A stretch of DNA of 64,000 bases from an uncultured Bacteroidota bacterium. Its GTDB lineage: Bacteria; Bacteroidota; Bacteroidia; Flavobacteriales; Flavobacteriaceae. Both the position numbers and the translations under genes were made by a program. A model generated the notes under the pieces. That model had not been told where the DNA came from and ran no database searches. It saw nothing but the letters and a program-made list of their open reading frames with translations. Shown piece after piece: positions 31,073 through 40,789 of the stretch (the stretch's first letter is position 1; each line of letters begins with the position of its first letter). The DNA is taken from NCBI GenBank assembly GCA_902517245.1, contig CABYBK010000001.1:1-64000 (forward strand). Reading direction: 5' to 3'.

Positions 31073-31528
31073 ATGATGGAGAAACTAAATTTTCCAGAAT
31101 TTAATGTCTTAATCAAAAATAAGGAAAATAAATCCTACATCTTTGATCCTGTTAGAAAAAAATGGTTGTTTTTTACTCCTGAAGAATGGGTCAGAGTTCA
31201 TTGTATATTTTACCTTATTGAAATAAAAAAATATCCTGCTTCTTTAATGAAAATTGAAAAAGAATTAAGGCTATACAATACTAAGAAACGCTTTGATATA
31301 TTAGTTGCAGGATTGAACTTAAAACCTTTAATATTAGTAGAATGTAAAGCTCCTTCTGTTAAAATAAACCAAAAAACATTTGACCAAATTATACGCTATA
31401 ACTTAGAGCTAAAATGCCCATATTTGATGGTTACCAACGGGCTGAATCATTACTTTTGTAATATGAATTTGAAAAAAAATAAAATTTCCTTTATAAATGA
31501 ACTTCCTAATTATAAAATTGATCCATGA
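31073..31528 (+). CDS. HsdR N-terminal-like PD-(D/E)XK nuclease domain protein (orphan)
   Basis: KKRFDILVAGLNLKPLILVECKAPS (D-x(n)-E-x-K); EWVRVHCIFYLI. Start chosen at the ATG at 31073 rather than the TTG at 31061; 31076 is also possible. Confidence 0.82.
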   Translation: MMEKLNFPEFNVLIKNKENKSYIFDPVRKKWLFFTPEEWVRVHCIFYLIEIKKYPASLMKIEKELRLYNTKKRFDILVAGLNLKPLILVECKAPSVKINQKTFDQIIRYNLELKCPYLMVTNGLNHYFCNMNLKKNKISFINELPNYKIDP

Positions 31529-32523
31529 AATCTATAGCTATCGTTTTATTAAACTTCAATGGAATTAAATTACTTAAAGAATTTTTAAATGATTTGATTA
31601 CAAATAGCCCTGAAGCGGACATAATTTTGGTAGATAATAATTCTAATGATAATTCAGTTAAATGGTTCAAGGAAACACACCCAAATCTTCAATGCATCGA
31701 ACTAACCAAAAACTTTGGATATGCAAAAGGATATAATGAAGGACTAAAAAACTTAAAATACGAATATTATGGATTATTAAACACTGATGTTCGGGTCACA
31801 AAAAATTGGATTTTACCCTTGATAGAAAATTTTAAAATCAATCCTGATGTAGCTATTATTCAACCTCACATACTAAATCAAAACAAACCTAATCACTTTG
31901 AATACGCTGGTGCAGCAGGTGGTTATATCGATAAATACGGAATTCCCTTTTGTAGAGGACGTATTTTTAATAAAATAGAAGAAGATGAGGGACAATATGA
32001 CGGAATTAAAGAGGTTTTTTGGGCCAGTGGAGCTTGTTTTTTGATTAGAAGTAAAGTTTTTTGGAGATTAGGAGGGTTCGATAATGATTTTTTTGCCCAT
32101 CAAGAAGAAATAGATTTGTGCTGGAGAGCTCACAATCTTAATTACAGGGCTTTAGCTATTGGTAGCTCTAAAATTTATCATATTGGTGGTTCCACACTCC
32201 CTATTTCTCCAAAAAAAACATATCTAAATCACCGTAATTCGTTGATTATGATTGTCAAGAACGTACCAAATAAAAATTTATATTCAATTCTGTTTTTTCG
32301 TTTGATTCTTGATGGATTTATTGGACTTTTGTTTTTTTTAAGATTGAAGTTTTCCTTTACTTGGGCAATAATAAGGGCTCATTATGCGTTATTTAAAATG
32401 TTCAAATATTTAAAAACAAAGAACATTGATGAAATCAAGAGAAATGATTATTATTTTGTAAAAAACATTTTAAAAGAATATTTTTTAAAAAGAAAGCGTT
32501 ATTTCACAGATTTAAATAAATAA
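31525..32523 (+). CDS. Glycosyltransferase family 2
   Basis: IVLLNFNGIKLLKEFLNDL, IILVDNNSNDNSVKWFKE, LLNTDVRV, WRLGGFDNDFFAHQEEIDLCWRA. Confidence 0.95.
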   Translation: MKSIAIVLLNFNGIKLLKEFLNDLITNSPEADIILVDNNSNDNSVKWFKETHPNLQCIELTKNFGYAKGYNEGLKNLKYEYYGLLNTDVRVTKNWILPLIENFKINPDVAIIQPHILNQNKPNHFEYAGAAGGYIDKYGIPFCRGRIFNKIEEDEGQYDGIKEVFWASGACFLIRSKVFWRLGGFDNDFFAHQEEIDLCWRAHNLNYRALAIGSSKIYHIGGSTLPISPKKTYLNHRNSLIMIVKNVPNKNLYSILFFRLILDGFIGLLFFLRLKFSFTWAIIRAHYALFKMFKYLKTKNIDEIKRNDYYFVKNILKEYFLKRKRYFTDLNK

Positions 32524-32573
32524 ATTAAATAAAAACTATAAATTTACAGAATTAAAAATTTAATCAAATTAAC

Positions 32574-33428
32574 ATGAAAAGAGCTATAGCTTTAATGATA
32601 ACAGGTGTTTTAATCTCATCTTGTGTATCTCAGAAAAAATTTACAGAATTAGAAGAATTACAACAGAACACAAAAAATTTGTTGGATACTACATCTGTGA
32701 AGTTAAACAGTTGTAATGAAGAAAAAGAGTCTGCTCTTGCTCAACTTGCAACTCTTACAGAACAAAATAAATTCTTAAAGGCGAATAATCAGGACCTAAT
32801 AAATAATATAGGTAACCTCACTACTCTATCACAGAAAGGTGCAGAAAACCTTGAAATGTCGCTTGAGAGTATGAAAGAGAAAGATATTAGAATCCAACGC
32901 ATGCAAGATGCAGTAACTAAGAAAGATTCTGTAACTCTTGCTCTAGTTACTAGTCTTAAAGGTGTTCTTGGAAACATGAGCGATGAAGACATTGAAATTA
33001 ACGTTGAGAAGGGAGTTGTCTACGTTTCCATTTCTGACAAGCTTCTATTTAGAAGTGGAAGCTTTACAGTTACAAATAGAGCTAAAGAAGTTTTAGGAAA
33101 AGTTGCAAAAGTTGTTAATGACAAACCAGACATAGAGTTTATGGTAGAGGGTCATACTGACAATGTACCAATCAGTAAAGCTGAAGGTGTAATTGACAAC
33201 TGGGATTTATCGGTCAAACGTGCTACAGCGGTAGTTCGTATTTTAGAAAATGATTTCGATGTTTCTCCTGCACGTATGACAGCAGCTGGAAGAAGTTATT
33301 ATATTCCTGTCGCGGATAATGATACATCAGCTAACAGAGCCAAAAATAGAAGGACTCGTATTGTAGTGCTTCCTAAGTTGGATCAGTTTTATGATTTAAT
33401 TGAAAGTGGAATGAAAGCTGCTAATTAA
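32574..33428 (+). CDS. OmpA-family peptidoglycan-associated lipoprotein
   Basis: Lipobox VLISSC; FMVEGHTDNVPI...WDLSVKRATAVVRIL...ARMTAAGRSYYIPV...NRAKNRRTRIVVLP. Confidence 0.94.
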   Translation: MKRAIALMITGVLISSCVSQKKFTELEELQQNTKNLLDTTSVKLNSCNEEKESALAQLATLTEQNKFLKANNQDLINNIGNLTTLSQKGAENLEMSLESMKEKDIRIQRMQDAVTKKDSVTLALVTSLKGVLGNMSDEDIEINVEKGVVYVSISDKLLFRSGSFTVTNRAKEVLGKVAKVVNDKPDIEFMVEGHTDNVPISKAEGVIDNWDLSVKRATAVVRILENDFDVSPARMTAAGRSYYIPVADNDTSANRAKNRRTRIVVLPKLDQFYDLIESGMKAAN

Positions 33429-33448
33429 ATTATCTTAATAACAATAGT

Positions 33449-33478
33449 AAAAGGCTATCGTACGATAGCCTTTTTTTT
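33449..33478 (+). terminator. Rho-independent terminator after the OmpA-family gene
   Basis: Perfect palindrome AAAAGGCTATCG/TACGATAGCCTTTT followed by a continuous T tract. Confidence 0.88.
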
Positions 33479-33540
33479 TAATTATGATTTAAATCATAAT
33501 TTTTATAAAATATTTGGCTTATGGCGTATTTTTGGAAAAT

Positions 33541-34182
33541 ATGAATATTATTAAAAATAATTTAAATGTTTTAAGGAAAGACATTCCCAGTAATGTTAAG
33601 CTAGTTGCTGTTTCAAAAACCAAAACAGAGAAAGAATTGTTAGAAGCTTATGAGTGTGGTCAACGTATTTTTGGCGAAAATAAAATCCAAGAAATGTCAT
33701 CAAAGTTTGAAAATCTTCCTAAAGATATAGAATGGCACATGATTGGTCACGTCCAAACTAATAAAGTCAAATACATGGCACCTTTTGTTCATACAATTCA
33801 TTCTGTAGATAGAATTAAATTATTAAATGAAATTCAAAAACAAGCTTTGATAAATGATCGAATTATAGAATGCTTAATTCAAGTTAGGATAGCAGTAGAG
33901 GAAACAAAATTTGGAATTCTACCGTCAGAATTGAATCCAATTTTGGAAAAGGCTTCAACCTATCCCAATATAAAAATAAAAGGATTGATGGGGATGGCAA
34001 GCTTCACATCGAATAGAGAACAAATAAGAAGCGAATTCAAAATCTTAGCAAACTTATTTAGACTCAATAATGAATTCAATGTTTTGTCCATGGGTATGAG
34101 TGGTGATTATTCAATAGCAATCGAAGAAGGTTCAAATATGATAAGAGTTGGAAGTAAAATTTTTGGTGAACGTAATTATTAA
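33541..34182 (+). CDS. YggS/PROSC-family PLP-binding protein
   Basis: NVKLVAVSKTKTEKELLEAYECGQRIFGENKIQEM...EWHMIGHVQTNKVKY...LSMGMSGDYSIAIEEGSNMIRVGSKIFGER. Start moved from the track's 33514 to the ATG at 33541. Confidence 0.95.
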   Translation: MNIIKNNLNVLRKDIPSNVKLVAVSKTKTEKELLEAYECGQRIFGENKIQEMSSKFENLPKDIEWHMIGHVQTNKVKYMAPFVHTIHSVDRIKLLNEIQKQALINDRIIECLIQVRIAVEETKFGILPSELNPILEKASTYPNIKIKGLMGMASFTSNREQIRSEFKILANLFRLNNEFNVLSMGMSGDYSIAIEEGSNMIRVGSKIFGERNY

Positions 34183-34184
34183 AA

Positions 34185-35471
34185 ATGTACGCCGTACTAG
34201 ACATCGAAACAACAGGTGGCAAATATGATGAAGAGGGCATAACGGAAATTGCAATTTACCGTTTTGATGGGGAAAAAATTATTGATCAATTTAGCAGCCT
34301 AATAAATCCAGAAAAGGAAATTCAACCCTTTGTAAAAAAACTTACAGGAATCAATAATAATATGCTGCGTAATTCACCCAAATTCTATGAAGTAGCAAAA
34401 CGAATTGTAGAAATAACTGAAAATTGCATTATAGTTGCTCATAATGCAGAATTTGATTTTCGCATGTTGCAAACTGAGTTTAGAAGATTAAGTTTCACTT
34501 TCAATCGTAAAATTCTATGTACTATAAAATTGTCAAAAATTCTTCTTCCCGATCAGCCTTCATTTAATCTTGGAAAACTAATAAATAACTTGGGTATACC
34601 CTTTACAAATGAACATCGAGCACACGGTGATGCTAAAGTGACTCTTAAACTATTTCAATTACTATTAGAGAAAGACTCAAAAAAATATATTTTAAAAAAA
34701 AATATTCAGAACTTAAATCCAAATAAAACACCAACTAAATATTTGGGTATCATTGATAAATTACCCTCTGAGATGGGAATATATTATATCCACAATACAA
34801 ATAATGAAATTATTTATATAGGAAAAAGTGATAATATCAAGAAAAGGGTTATAAGTCATTTGACTGGTTTTAAAGAAAAATCTTTAAAAATTCAAAATGA
34901 AATTTCTAATGTAAGCTACTCTCTTACTGGGGGTGAACTTATTTCACTGTTGAAAGAACAAAATGAGATTAAATTAAATAGCCCTATTTATAATGAATCA
35001 ATGAAGTTTCGCCTATTCCCAATAGGTATTAGAATTGATTTTTCATACGACTACCCAAATATTATTGTCGAGCAAGTAAAAAAAGATAGACAATACTTGT
35101 GTGTTTACAAAAATAAAAAGACTGCTAAAACAGCTATATTTAAGTTTATAAATGGCACTATCAATAAAGAATCTATTTCAGATTACCGTAAAAAAATAAA
35201 CGCTTTCTGTAGATCATTTGAATACCAATCAAGAAATTTTCTTTTGATTGATAAAGGACGACAAAGTGGAGAATTCTCATTTATCTATATAGAGGATAAT
35301 AAATTTCTAGGCTATGGTTACTATGAACTGAACCATCAAATCAAAACTAAAGATCAGATTGAATCTAGATTAATACCCATTGAAGACAACTTAGATACTC
35401 AAAAATTGATACGTAGTTTTATTTTAAGAAAAAAATACATTAAGTTGATAAATCTACAGAGCAAAGATTGA
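34185..35471 (+). CDS. DnaQ-like DEDDh exonuclease fused to a GIY-YIG nuclease domain
   Basis: AVLDIETTGGKYDEEGITEIAIYRFDG (ExoI), AHNAEFDFRML (ExoII), HRAHGDAKVTLKLF (ExoIII); MGIYYIHNTNNEIIYIGKSDNIKKRVISHL (GIY-YIG). Confidence 0.9.
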   Translation: MYAVLDIETTGGKYDEEGITEIAIYRFDGEKIIDQFSSLINPEKEIQPFVKKLTGINNNMLRNSPKFYEVAKRIVEITENCIIVAHNAEFDFRMLQTEFRRLSFTFNRKILCTIKLSKILLPDQPSFNLGKLINNLGIPFTNEHRAHGDAKVTLKLFQLLLEKDSKKYILKKNIQNLNPNKTPTKYLGIIDKLPSEMGIYYIHNTNNEIIYIGKSDNIKKRVISHLTGFKEKSLKIQNEISNVSYSLTGGELISLLKEQNEIKLNSPIYNESMKFRLFPIGIRIDFSYDYPNIIVEQVKKDRQYLCVYKNKKTAKTAIFKFINGTINKESISDYRKKINAFCRSFEYQSRNFLLIDKGRQSGEFSFIYIEDNKFLGYGYYELNHQIKTKDQIESRLIPIEDNLDTQKLIRSFILRKKYIKLINLQSKD

Positions 35472-35514
35472 ATTTTTTTAAAATGAATAAATTAATGAAA
35501 ACTGTTTTTTAATT

Positions 35515-36327
35515 ATGAAAAAATGGCAACACCGTTTACATACCATAATTTACGAAGCTGACACCTTCTCAGGAAAGCTTTTTGACGTTTTACTACTAAT
35601 CACTATTCTTCTAAGTGTATTATTTGTAGCATTAGAAAGTGTTGACTCTATAGACTTTATTTACCATAATATATTAAATATTGCTGGTTGGGTTGTGACT
35701 ATTCTATTTACAGTAGAATATATTTTGAGAATTATTTGCGTTAGGCATCCTTGGAGTTATATCTTTAGCTTTTACGGTATCATTGATTTAATATCAACAC
35801 TTCCAAAATACCTCTCTTTATTTTTCATTGGGAGTAACAGTTTAATTGCCTTAAAAGCTCTACGACTACTTCGCGTTTTTAGAATTTTAAAACTCACACC
35901 ATATATAGGAGAATCAAATATTTTGATAAAAGCTCTTAAAGCAAGTCGAGCTAAAATTTTTGTATTCATATTCGGAGTTTTTATTTTATGCATAATTTTT
36001 GGGACATTAATGTACTTGATTGAAAATAAAGAAAGTGGATTTACAAGCATACCTAGAAGTATATATTGGTGTATAGTAACGTTAACTACTGTTGGATATG
36101 GTGACATTGCCCCACAAAGTCCTTTGGGGCAATTTTTAGCTTCATTTATTATGATTTTAGGTTATGGTATAATAGCAGTTCCAACTGGTATTGTAACTGC
36201 AGAATTTTCAAAAAAATATAAAGTAGATACTAATACTCAAGTATGTCCTTACTGTATGGTAAGTGAACATAAACAGAACGCTGTATATTGTCATCAATGT
36301 GGAAAATCAATTAATGATGTCAAATAA
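35515..36327 (+). CDS. Voltage-gated-type potassium channel/ion transporter with C-terminal zinc-ribbon-like tail
   Basis: S4-like LKALRLLRVFRILKL; selectivity filter TLTTVGYGDIAP; tail CPYCMVSEHKQNAVYCHQCGK. Confidence 0.92.
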   Translation: MKKWQHRLHTIIYEADTFSGKLFDVLLLITILLSVLFVALESVDSIDFIYHNILNIAGWVVTILFTVEYILRIICVRHPWSYIFSFYGIIDLISTLPKYLSLFFIGSNSLIALKALRLLRVFRILKLTPYIGESNILIKALKASRAKIFVFIFGVFILCIIFGTLMYLIENKESGFTSIPRSIYWCIVTLTTVGYGDIAPQSPLGQFLASFIMILGYGIIAVPTGIVTAEFSKKYKVDTNTQVCPYCMVSEHKQNAVYCHQCGKSINDVK

Positions 36328-37219
36328 AACACTTATATATATTGCTGGACCAACTGGAATAGGCAAAACAAAACTAAGTATTGATCTAGCAAAAAAATTC
36401 GAAACTGAAATCATATCCTGTGATTCTCGTCAATTTTACAAGGAAATGATAATTGGAACTGCAGTTCCAACCAAAGATCAACTTAAAGAAGTAAAACATC
36501 ACTTTATTCAGAATAAATCAATAAATGATAATTATACAGTTGGGGATTTTGAAAAAGATGCTATGAATAAAATTGGTGATATTTTTAAGAATAACGATAA
36601 AATAATTATGGTTGGTGGATCTGGTCTATATGCAGACGCCGTTATGTTTGGACTTGATGAATTTCCAAAGGTACCTTCTAAAGTAAGAGAACAAATTTAT
36701 CAATTTTACCAAACTCATGGTTTAAAATCACTACAACAATTACTTTTAGAAAGAGACCCCAAATACTATAGTAGAGTAGATAAAAGTAACCCTGTGAGAC
36801 TACTTCGAGCTTTGGAAATTTGCATTATTTCGGATAAACCATATACTTCATTTTTAAGAAAAAAAGAAAATAAAAGGGAATTTGTATCAAAAACGATTGT
36901 GTTAAACTGCGAAAGGAGCTTATTATATAGTAAAATAAACAAACGTGTAGATTCCATGATAGCTTCAGGCTTAGAATTAGAAGTTAAAAAATTATTAGAG
37001 TATAGGGGTTTGTCCCCACTTAAAACTGTAGGTTACAAAGAATTTTTTCCATATTTTGATGGAGATATAAGTTTTGAAAAAGCTGTTTCTGAAATTAAAA
37101 AAAATACTAGAAGATATGCTAAACGTCAAATTACTTGGATCAAAAAATACAAAAATGCAATAACGATTCTTCCAAATACAACTTCTGAACAAACTTATAG
37201 GATGTTAGATGAAAATTAA
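36314..37219 (+). CDS. miaA: tRNA dimethylallyltransferase
   Basis: [52 protein letters not shown]. Start at tandem ATGs 36314/36317 rather than the track's 36263. Confidence 0.95.
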   Translation: MMSNKTLIYIAGPTGIGKTKLSIDLAKKFETEIISCDSRQFYKEMIIGTAVPTKDQLKEVKHHFIQNKSINDNYTVGDFEKDAMNKIGDIFKNNDKIIMVGGSGLYADAVMFGLDEFPKVPSKVREQIYQFYQTHGLKSLQQLLLERDPKYYSRVDKSNPVRLLRALEICIISDKPYTSFLRKKENKREFVSKTIVLNCERSLLYSKINKRVDSMIASGLELEVKKLLEYRGLSPLKTVGYKEFFPYFDGDISFEKAVSEIKKNTRRYAKRQITWIKKYKNAITILPNTTSEQTYRMLDEN

Positions 37220-38166
37220 ATTTTTTTCAAATATGATTTAATATTGTTTTGAATACGTTTTGAAATATATTCATTTGGAGCTTTTATGAATTCTTCACCT
37301 GTGATTTTTTCATACAATTCAATGTAACGATTTGAAATAGACATAATAATGTTATCGTTCATTTTTGGAAGCTTCTGGCCACTTAAACCCTGAAAACCTT
37401 CACTAATTAACCATTGTCTTACAAACTCTTTGGATAGTTGCTTTTGCGCTTCTCCCTTTTGTTGTCTTTCATAATAACCGGACTTATAGAAATAGCGTGA
37501 AGAATCAGGAGTATGTATTTCATCAATCAAAACAATTTCACCTTTTTCTGTTTTACCAAACTCATATTTTGTATCAACAAGAATTAATCCTTGCTTGTCA
37601 GCAATTTCTGAGCCTCGTTTGTATAATTCGTGGGTATATTGTTCAAGAATTTTATAATCTTCCTCACTTGCTATTCCCCTTTTGATTATTTCCTCTCTGG
37701 ATATATCTTCATCATGTCCTTCCTCGGCTTTTGTTGCCGGTGTAATAATTGGCTCCGAGAGTTTGTCATTTTCTTTAATACCTTCTGATAGAGGAACACC
37801 ACAGATCAAACGTGAGCCTTTATTATATAATCGGGCTGCGTGTCCAGCTAAATAACCACGTATTACCATTTCTATTTTAAAAGGTACACATGCTTTTCCT
37901 ATCGACACATTTGGATCTGGAGAAGAAATAAGCCAGTTTGGAACAATATCCTCCGTTGCACTAAGCATCTTGGTTGCAATTTGATTTAAAATTTGACCTT
38001 TATAAGGAATTCCTTTTGGCAAAACAACATCAAAAGCTGAAAGACGGTCCGTAGCAACCATAATCAATAAATTGTTATCTATATGATATACTTCACGAAC
38101 TTTACCTACATATTTAGATTGCAAATTACCTAATTGAAGATCAGTATGCATTAAAGTTTTTATCAT
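37216..38166 (-). CDS. purC: Phosphoribosylaminoimidazole-succinocarboxamide synthase
   Basis: [70 protein letters not shown]. Confidence 0.96.
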   Translation of the reverse strand: MIKTLMHTDLQLGNLQSKYVGKVREVYHIDNNLLIMVATDRLSAFDVVLPKGIPYKGQILNQIATKMLSATEDIVPNWLISSPDPNVSIGKACVPFKIEMVIRGYLAGHAARLYNKGSRLICGVPLSEGIKENDKLSEPIITPATKAEEGHDEDISREEIIKRGIASEEDYKILEQYTHELYKRGSEIADKQGLILVDTKYEFGKTEKGEIVLIDEIHTPDSSRYFYKSGYYERQQKGEAQKQLSKEFVRQWLISEGFQGLSGQKLPKMNDNIIMSISNRYIELYEKITGEEFIKAPNEYISKRIQNNIKSYLKKI

Positions 38167-38167
38167 T

Positions 38168-39121
38168 TTAATTATTATGTTCTATTTTTCTATATGAGTC
38201 AATTATTTTTTTTACTAATGGATGTCTAATAACATCTTTATCATCTAGGTAGACTATTCCAATATCCTTTGTGTTTTTTAAAATTAAAAGAGCCTCTTTT
38301 AATCCAGAAATAGTACGCCTTGGAAGATCTATTTGACCGGGGTCACCGGTAATCATGAACTTAGCATTTTTTCCCATACGAGTTAAAAACATTTTCATTT
38401 GTGAATGAGTTGAATTTTGTGCTTCATCTAAAATCACAAAGGCATTATCAAGTGTCCGTCCTCTCATGAATGCAAGTGGCGCAATTTGAATTGTCCCCTT
38501 TACGATATATTTTTGTAAAGTATCTTTTGGTAGCATGTCCCTTAATGCATCATAAAGAGGCTGCATATAAGGGTCAAGTTTTTCATTAAGATCTCCTGGA
38601 AGAAATCCTAAATTTTCTCCCGCCTCAACGGCTGGACGTGTCAGGATAATTCTTCGTACCTGTTTTTCCTTGAGCGCCTTAACGGCTAATGCTACTCCGG
38701 TGTAAGTTTTTCCTGTTCCTGCCGGACCTATAGCAAATACCATATCTTTTTTATACATTAATTCAACTAAACTTTTTTGGTTTAGTGTTTTTGCCTTTAT
38801 TATCTTGCCTCCTACCCCATGAAGAATTAAAGTTTCTGTTCCACCAATTAAAGGGTCACTATCCTTATTATTTGCTAAAATAATACGCTCTATAATTTCT
38901 TCATTAAGAATATTGTATTTTCCAAAATGGGCAACTAACATTTCCGTTCGTTTGCCAAACTCTTCAAGTAAGGTATCTTCTCCGTAGGCTTTTAATGTAT
39001 TACCTCGTGCTATAATTTTAATTTTAGGAAAATATCTTCTAAGCTTGGCTATATTTGAATTTTGGCTTCCAAAAAATTCTTGAGAATTAATTTCACCTAA
39101 ATCAATTTTTATTTCATTCAA
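38168..39121 (-). CDS. PhoH-family ATPase
   Basis: [87 protein letters not shown]. Confidence 0.95.
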   Translation of the reverse strand: MNEIKIDLGEINSQEFFGSQNSNIAKLRRYFPKIKIIARGNTLKAYGEDTLLEEFGKRTEMLVAHFGKYNILNEEIIERIILANNKDSDPLIGGTETLILHGVGGKIIKAKTLNQKSLVELMYKKDMVFAIGPAGTGKTYTGVALAVKALKEKQVRRIILTRPAVEAGENLGFLPGDLNEKLDPYMQPLYDALRDMLPKDTLQKYIVKGTIQIAPLAFMRGRTLDNAFVILDEAQNSTHSQMKMFLTRMGKNAKFMITGDPGQIDLPRRTISGLKEALLILKNTKDIGIVYLDDKDVIRHPLVKKIIDSYRKIEHNN

Positions 39122-39219
39122 AGGCTGAGTGTTTAAAATGGTTTATTTTTGTAAATTATCAATGATTATGGATATAAAAGTAGAGAATTTAACTCAAATA
39201 TTTTTTTAAAAAAAACTTT

Positions 39220-40050
39220 ATGCCCATAGTAACACTAACTACAGATTTTGGACATAAAGATCATTCTGTATCTGTTATAAAGGCCGCTCTGATACACCAA
39301 ATATCTGACCTAACTATAATTGACATTTCACACCAAATTAGCCCTTATAATCCGTCAGAAACTGCCTATATTTTAAAAAATGCTTTTCGAGCTTTTCCAA
39401 AGGGAAGCATTCACATTGTTGGAGTTGAATCAGAATGGACACCAGAGAATATTCATATTGCTATTGAATTTGAAGGTCATTTTTTTATTAGTGCTGATAA
39501 TGGAATTCTATCTATGATCTTAGAAAATCTAAAAGCAACAAAAATTGTTGAAATAAATATTCATAAATCTATAGTTACTTCTTTTCCAGTGTTAGATGTT
39601 TTTGTTAGTGTAGCTGCACATATCGCTAGAAATGGTACTTTAGAGGTAATAGGTAAGCCAATAGTGAAAATTAAAGAGCTTACTAATATAAATCCAGTAG
39701 TCAATCGCGAAGGAAATCAAATATTAGGCAGTGTAATTTACATTGACAATTATGGAAATTTAGTAACTAACATAAAAAAAAAGTATTTTGAAGAAATTCG
39801 AAAAACGAGGAATTTTACAATATTTGCTAGAACAGTAAAATTTAAAAATATTTATAAAGGATATAGTGAAGCGATAGATTTTAGTCTTCCAAAAAATAAA
39901 AGAAATGAAGATGGAAAAAAACTGGCCTTATTCAACTCTGCAAATCATTTAGAATTAGCTGTTTATAAAAGTAATCCCCAAACAGTAGGAGGAGCCAGTT
40001 CGCTTTTTGGACTAGATTATCGTGATCCTGTAACTATAAAATTTGAATAA
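39220..40050 (+). CDS. SAM hydroxide adenosyltransferase (DUF62) family protein
   Basis: VTLTTDFGHKDHSVSVIKAAL...IIDISHQISPYNPSETAYILKNAF...GSIHIVGVES...FISADNGILS...YIDNYGNLVTNI. Confidence 0.9.
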   Translation: MPIVTLTTDFGHKDHSVSVIKAALIHQISDLTIIDISHQISPYNPSETAYILKNAFRAFPKGSIHIVGVESEWTPENIHIAIEFEGHFFISADNGILSMILENLKATKIVEINIHKSIVTSFPVLDVFVSVAAHIARNGTLEVIGKPIVKIKELTNINPVVNREGNQILGSVIYIDNYGNLVTNIKKKYFEEIRKTRNFTIFARTVKFKNIYKGYSEAIDFSLPKNKRNEDGKKLALFNSANHLELAVYKSNPQTVGGASSLFGLDYRDPVTIKFE

Positions 40051-40051
40051 A

Positions 40052-40789
40052 ATGTGGGTGATAGCTAAAAGAGAATTAAGCTTTTATTTTAGACATATTG
40101 TGGGTTATTTAGTTGTTGGATGCTATCTAATTATAAATAATCTTTTTCTTTGGTTTTTTGATACTCAATATCAATTACTTAATTCTGGTTTTGGAGATTT
40201 AAATTCCTTTTTTGAAATAAGTCCGATTCTTTTTCTTTTTCTAATTCCTGCTATTAGTATGAGGAGTTTTTCAGAAGAAAAGTCAAACGGAACTCTTGAA
40301 CTTTTAATCACAAAACCTCTTAGTTCTTTTGAAATTTTTGGAGGAAAATTTATAGGGATTGCCTTAATTATAATTATAATACTTTTATCAAGTTCAATAA
40401 ATATTTTGGCTGTCTTCACATTAATAGAGGAGCAGTCTAAGTTTGATTGGGGGAGTTTGTTTTCATCTTATCTTGCATTACTGCTTATGTGTTTGTCTTT
40501 TTTAAGTATGAGCCTTTGCAGTTCGATTATTTTTCGAAATCAAGTATCTTCATTTTTAGTGGCAAGTTTACTCTGCTTTGGACAATTTTTTCTTTGGGAT
40601 TTAATCGCTTATTTATTATCTGACCCTGGATTATACCAATTCATAACTGATATTGGAATACAAAAACACTATTTGAGTTTATGTAGGGGAATTCTAAGAC
40701 TAGAGGATATCATTTATTTCTTAGGGTTAATGACTATTTTTTTAATTCTAGGTATTGATCTTTTAAAAAGAGAAAAAAGTTTAATATGA
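40052..40789 (+). CDS. gldF: Gliding-motility-associated ABC transporter permease GldF
   Basis: WVIAKRELSFYFRHIVGYLV...AISMRSFSEEKSNGTLELLITKPLSSFEIFGGKF; followed by gldG with an overlapping start. Confidence 0.85.
   Translation: MWVIAKRELSFYFRHIVGYLVVGCYLIINNLFLWFFDTQYQLLNSGFGDLNSFFEISPILFLFLIPAISMRSFSEEKSNGTLELLITKPLSSFEIFGGKFIGIALIIIIILLSSSINILAVFTLIEEQSKFDWGSLFSSYLALLLMCLSFLSMSLCSSIIFRNQVSSFLVASLLCFGQFFLWDLIAYLLSDPGLYQFITDIGIQKHYLSLCRGILRLEDIIYFLGLMTIFLILGIDLLKREKSLI

Noticed and set aside
31061-31528. Restriction-modification or other defence island suggested by the HsdR_N domain
   Set aside because: No methylase, specificity subunit, helicase motor or other defence gene nearby; neighbours are holA and a glycosyltransferase.
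35772-36107. Minus-strand ORF of 111 aa inside the potassium channel gene
   Set aside because: Shadow ORF; the sense strand has clear S4 and TVGYGD motifs.
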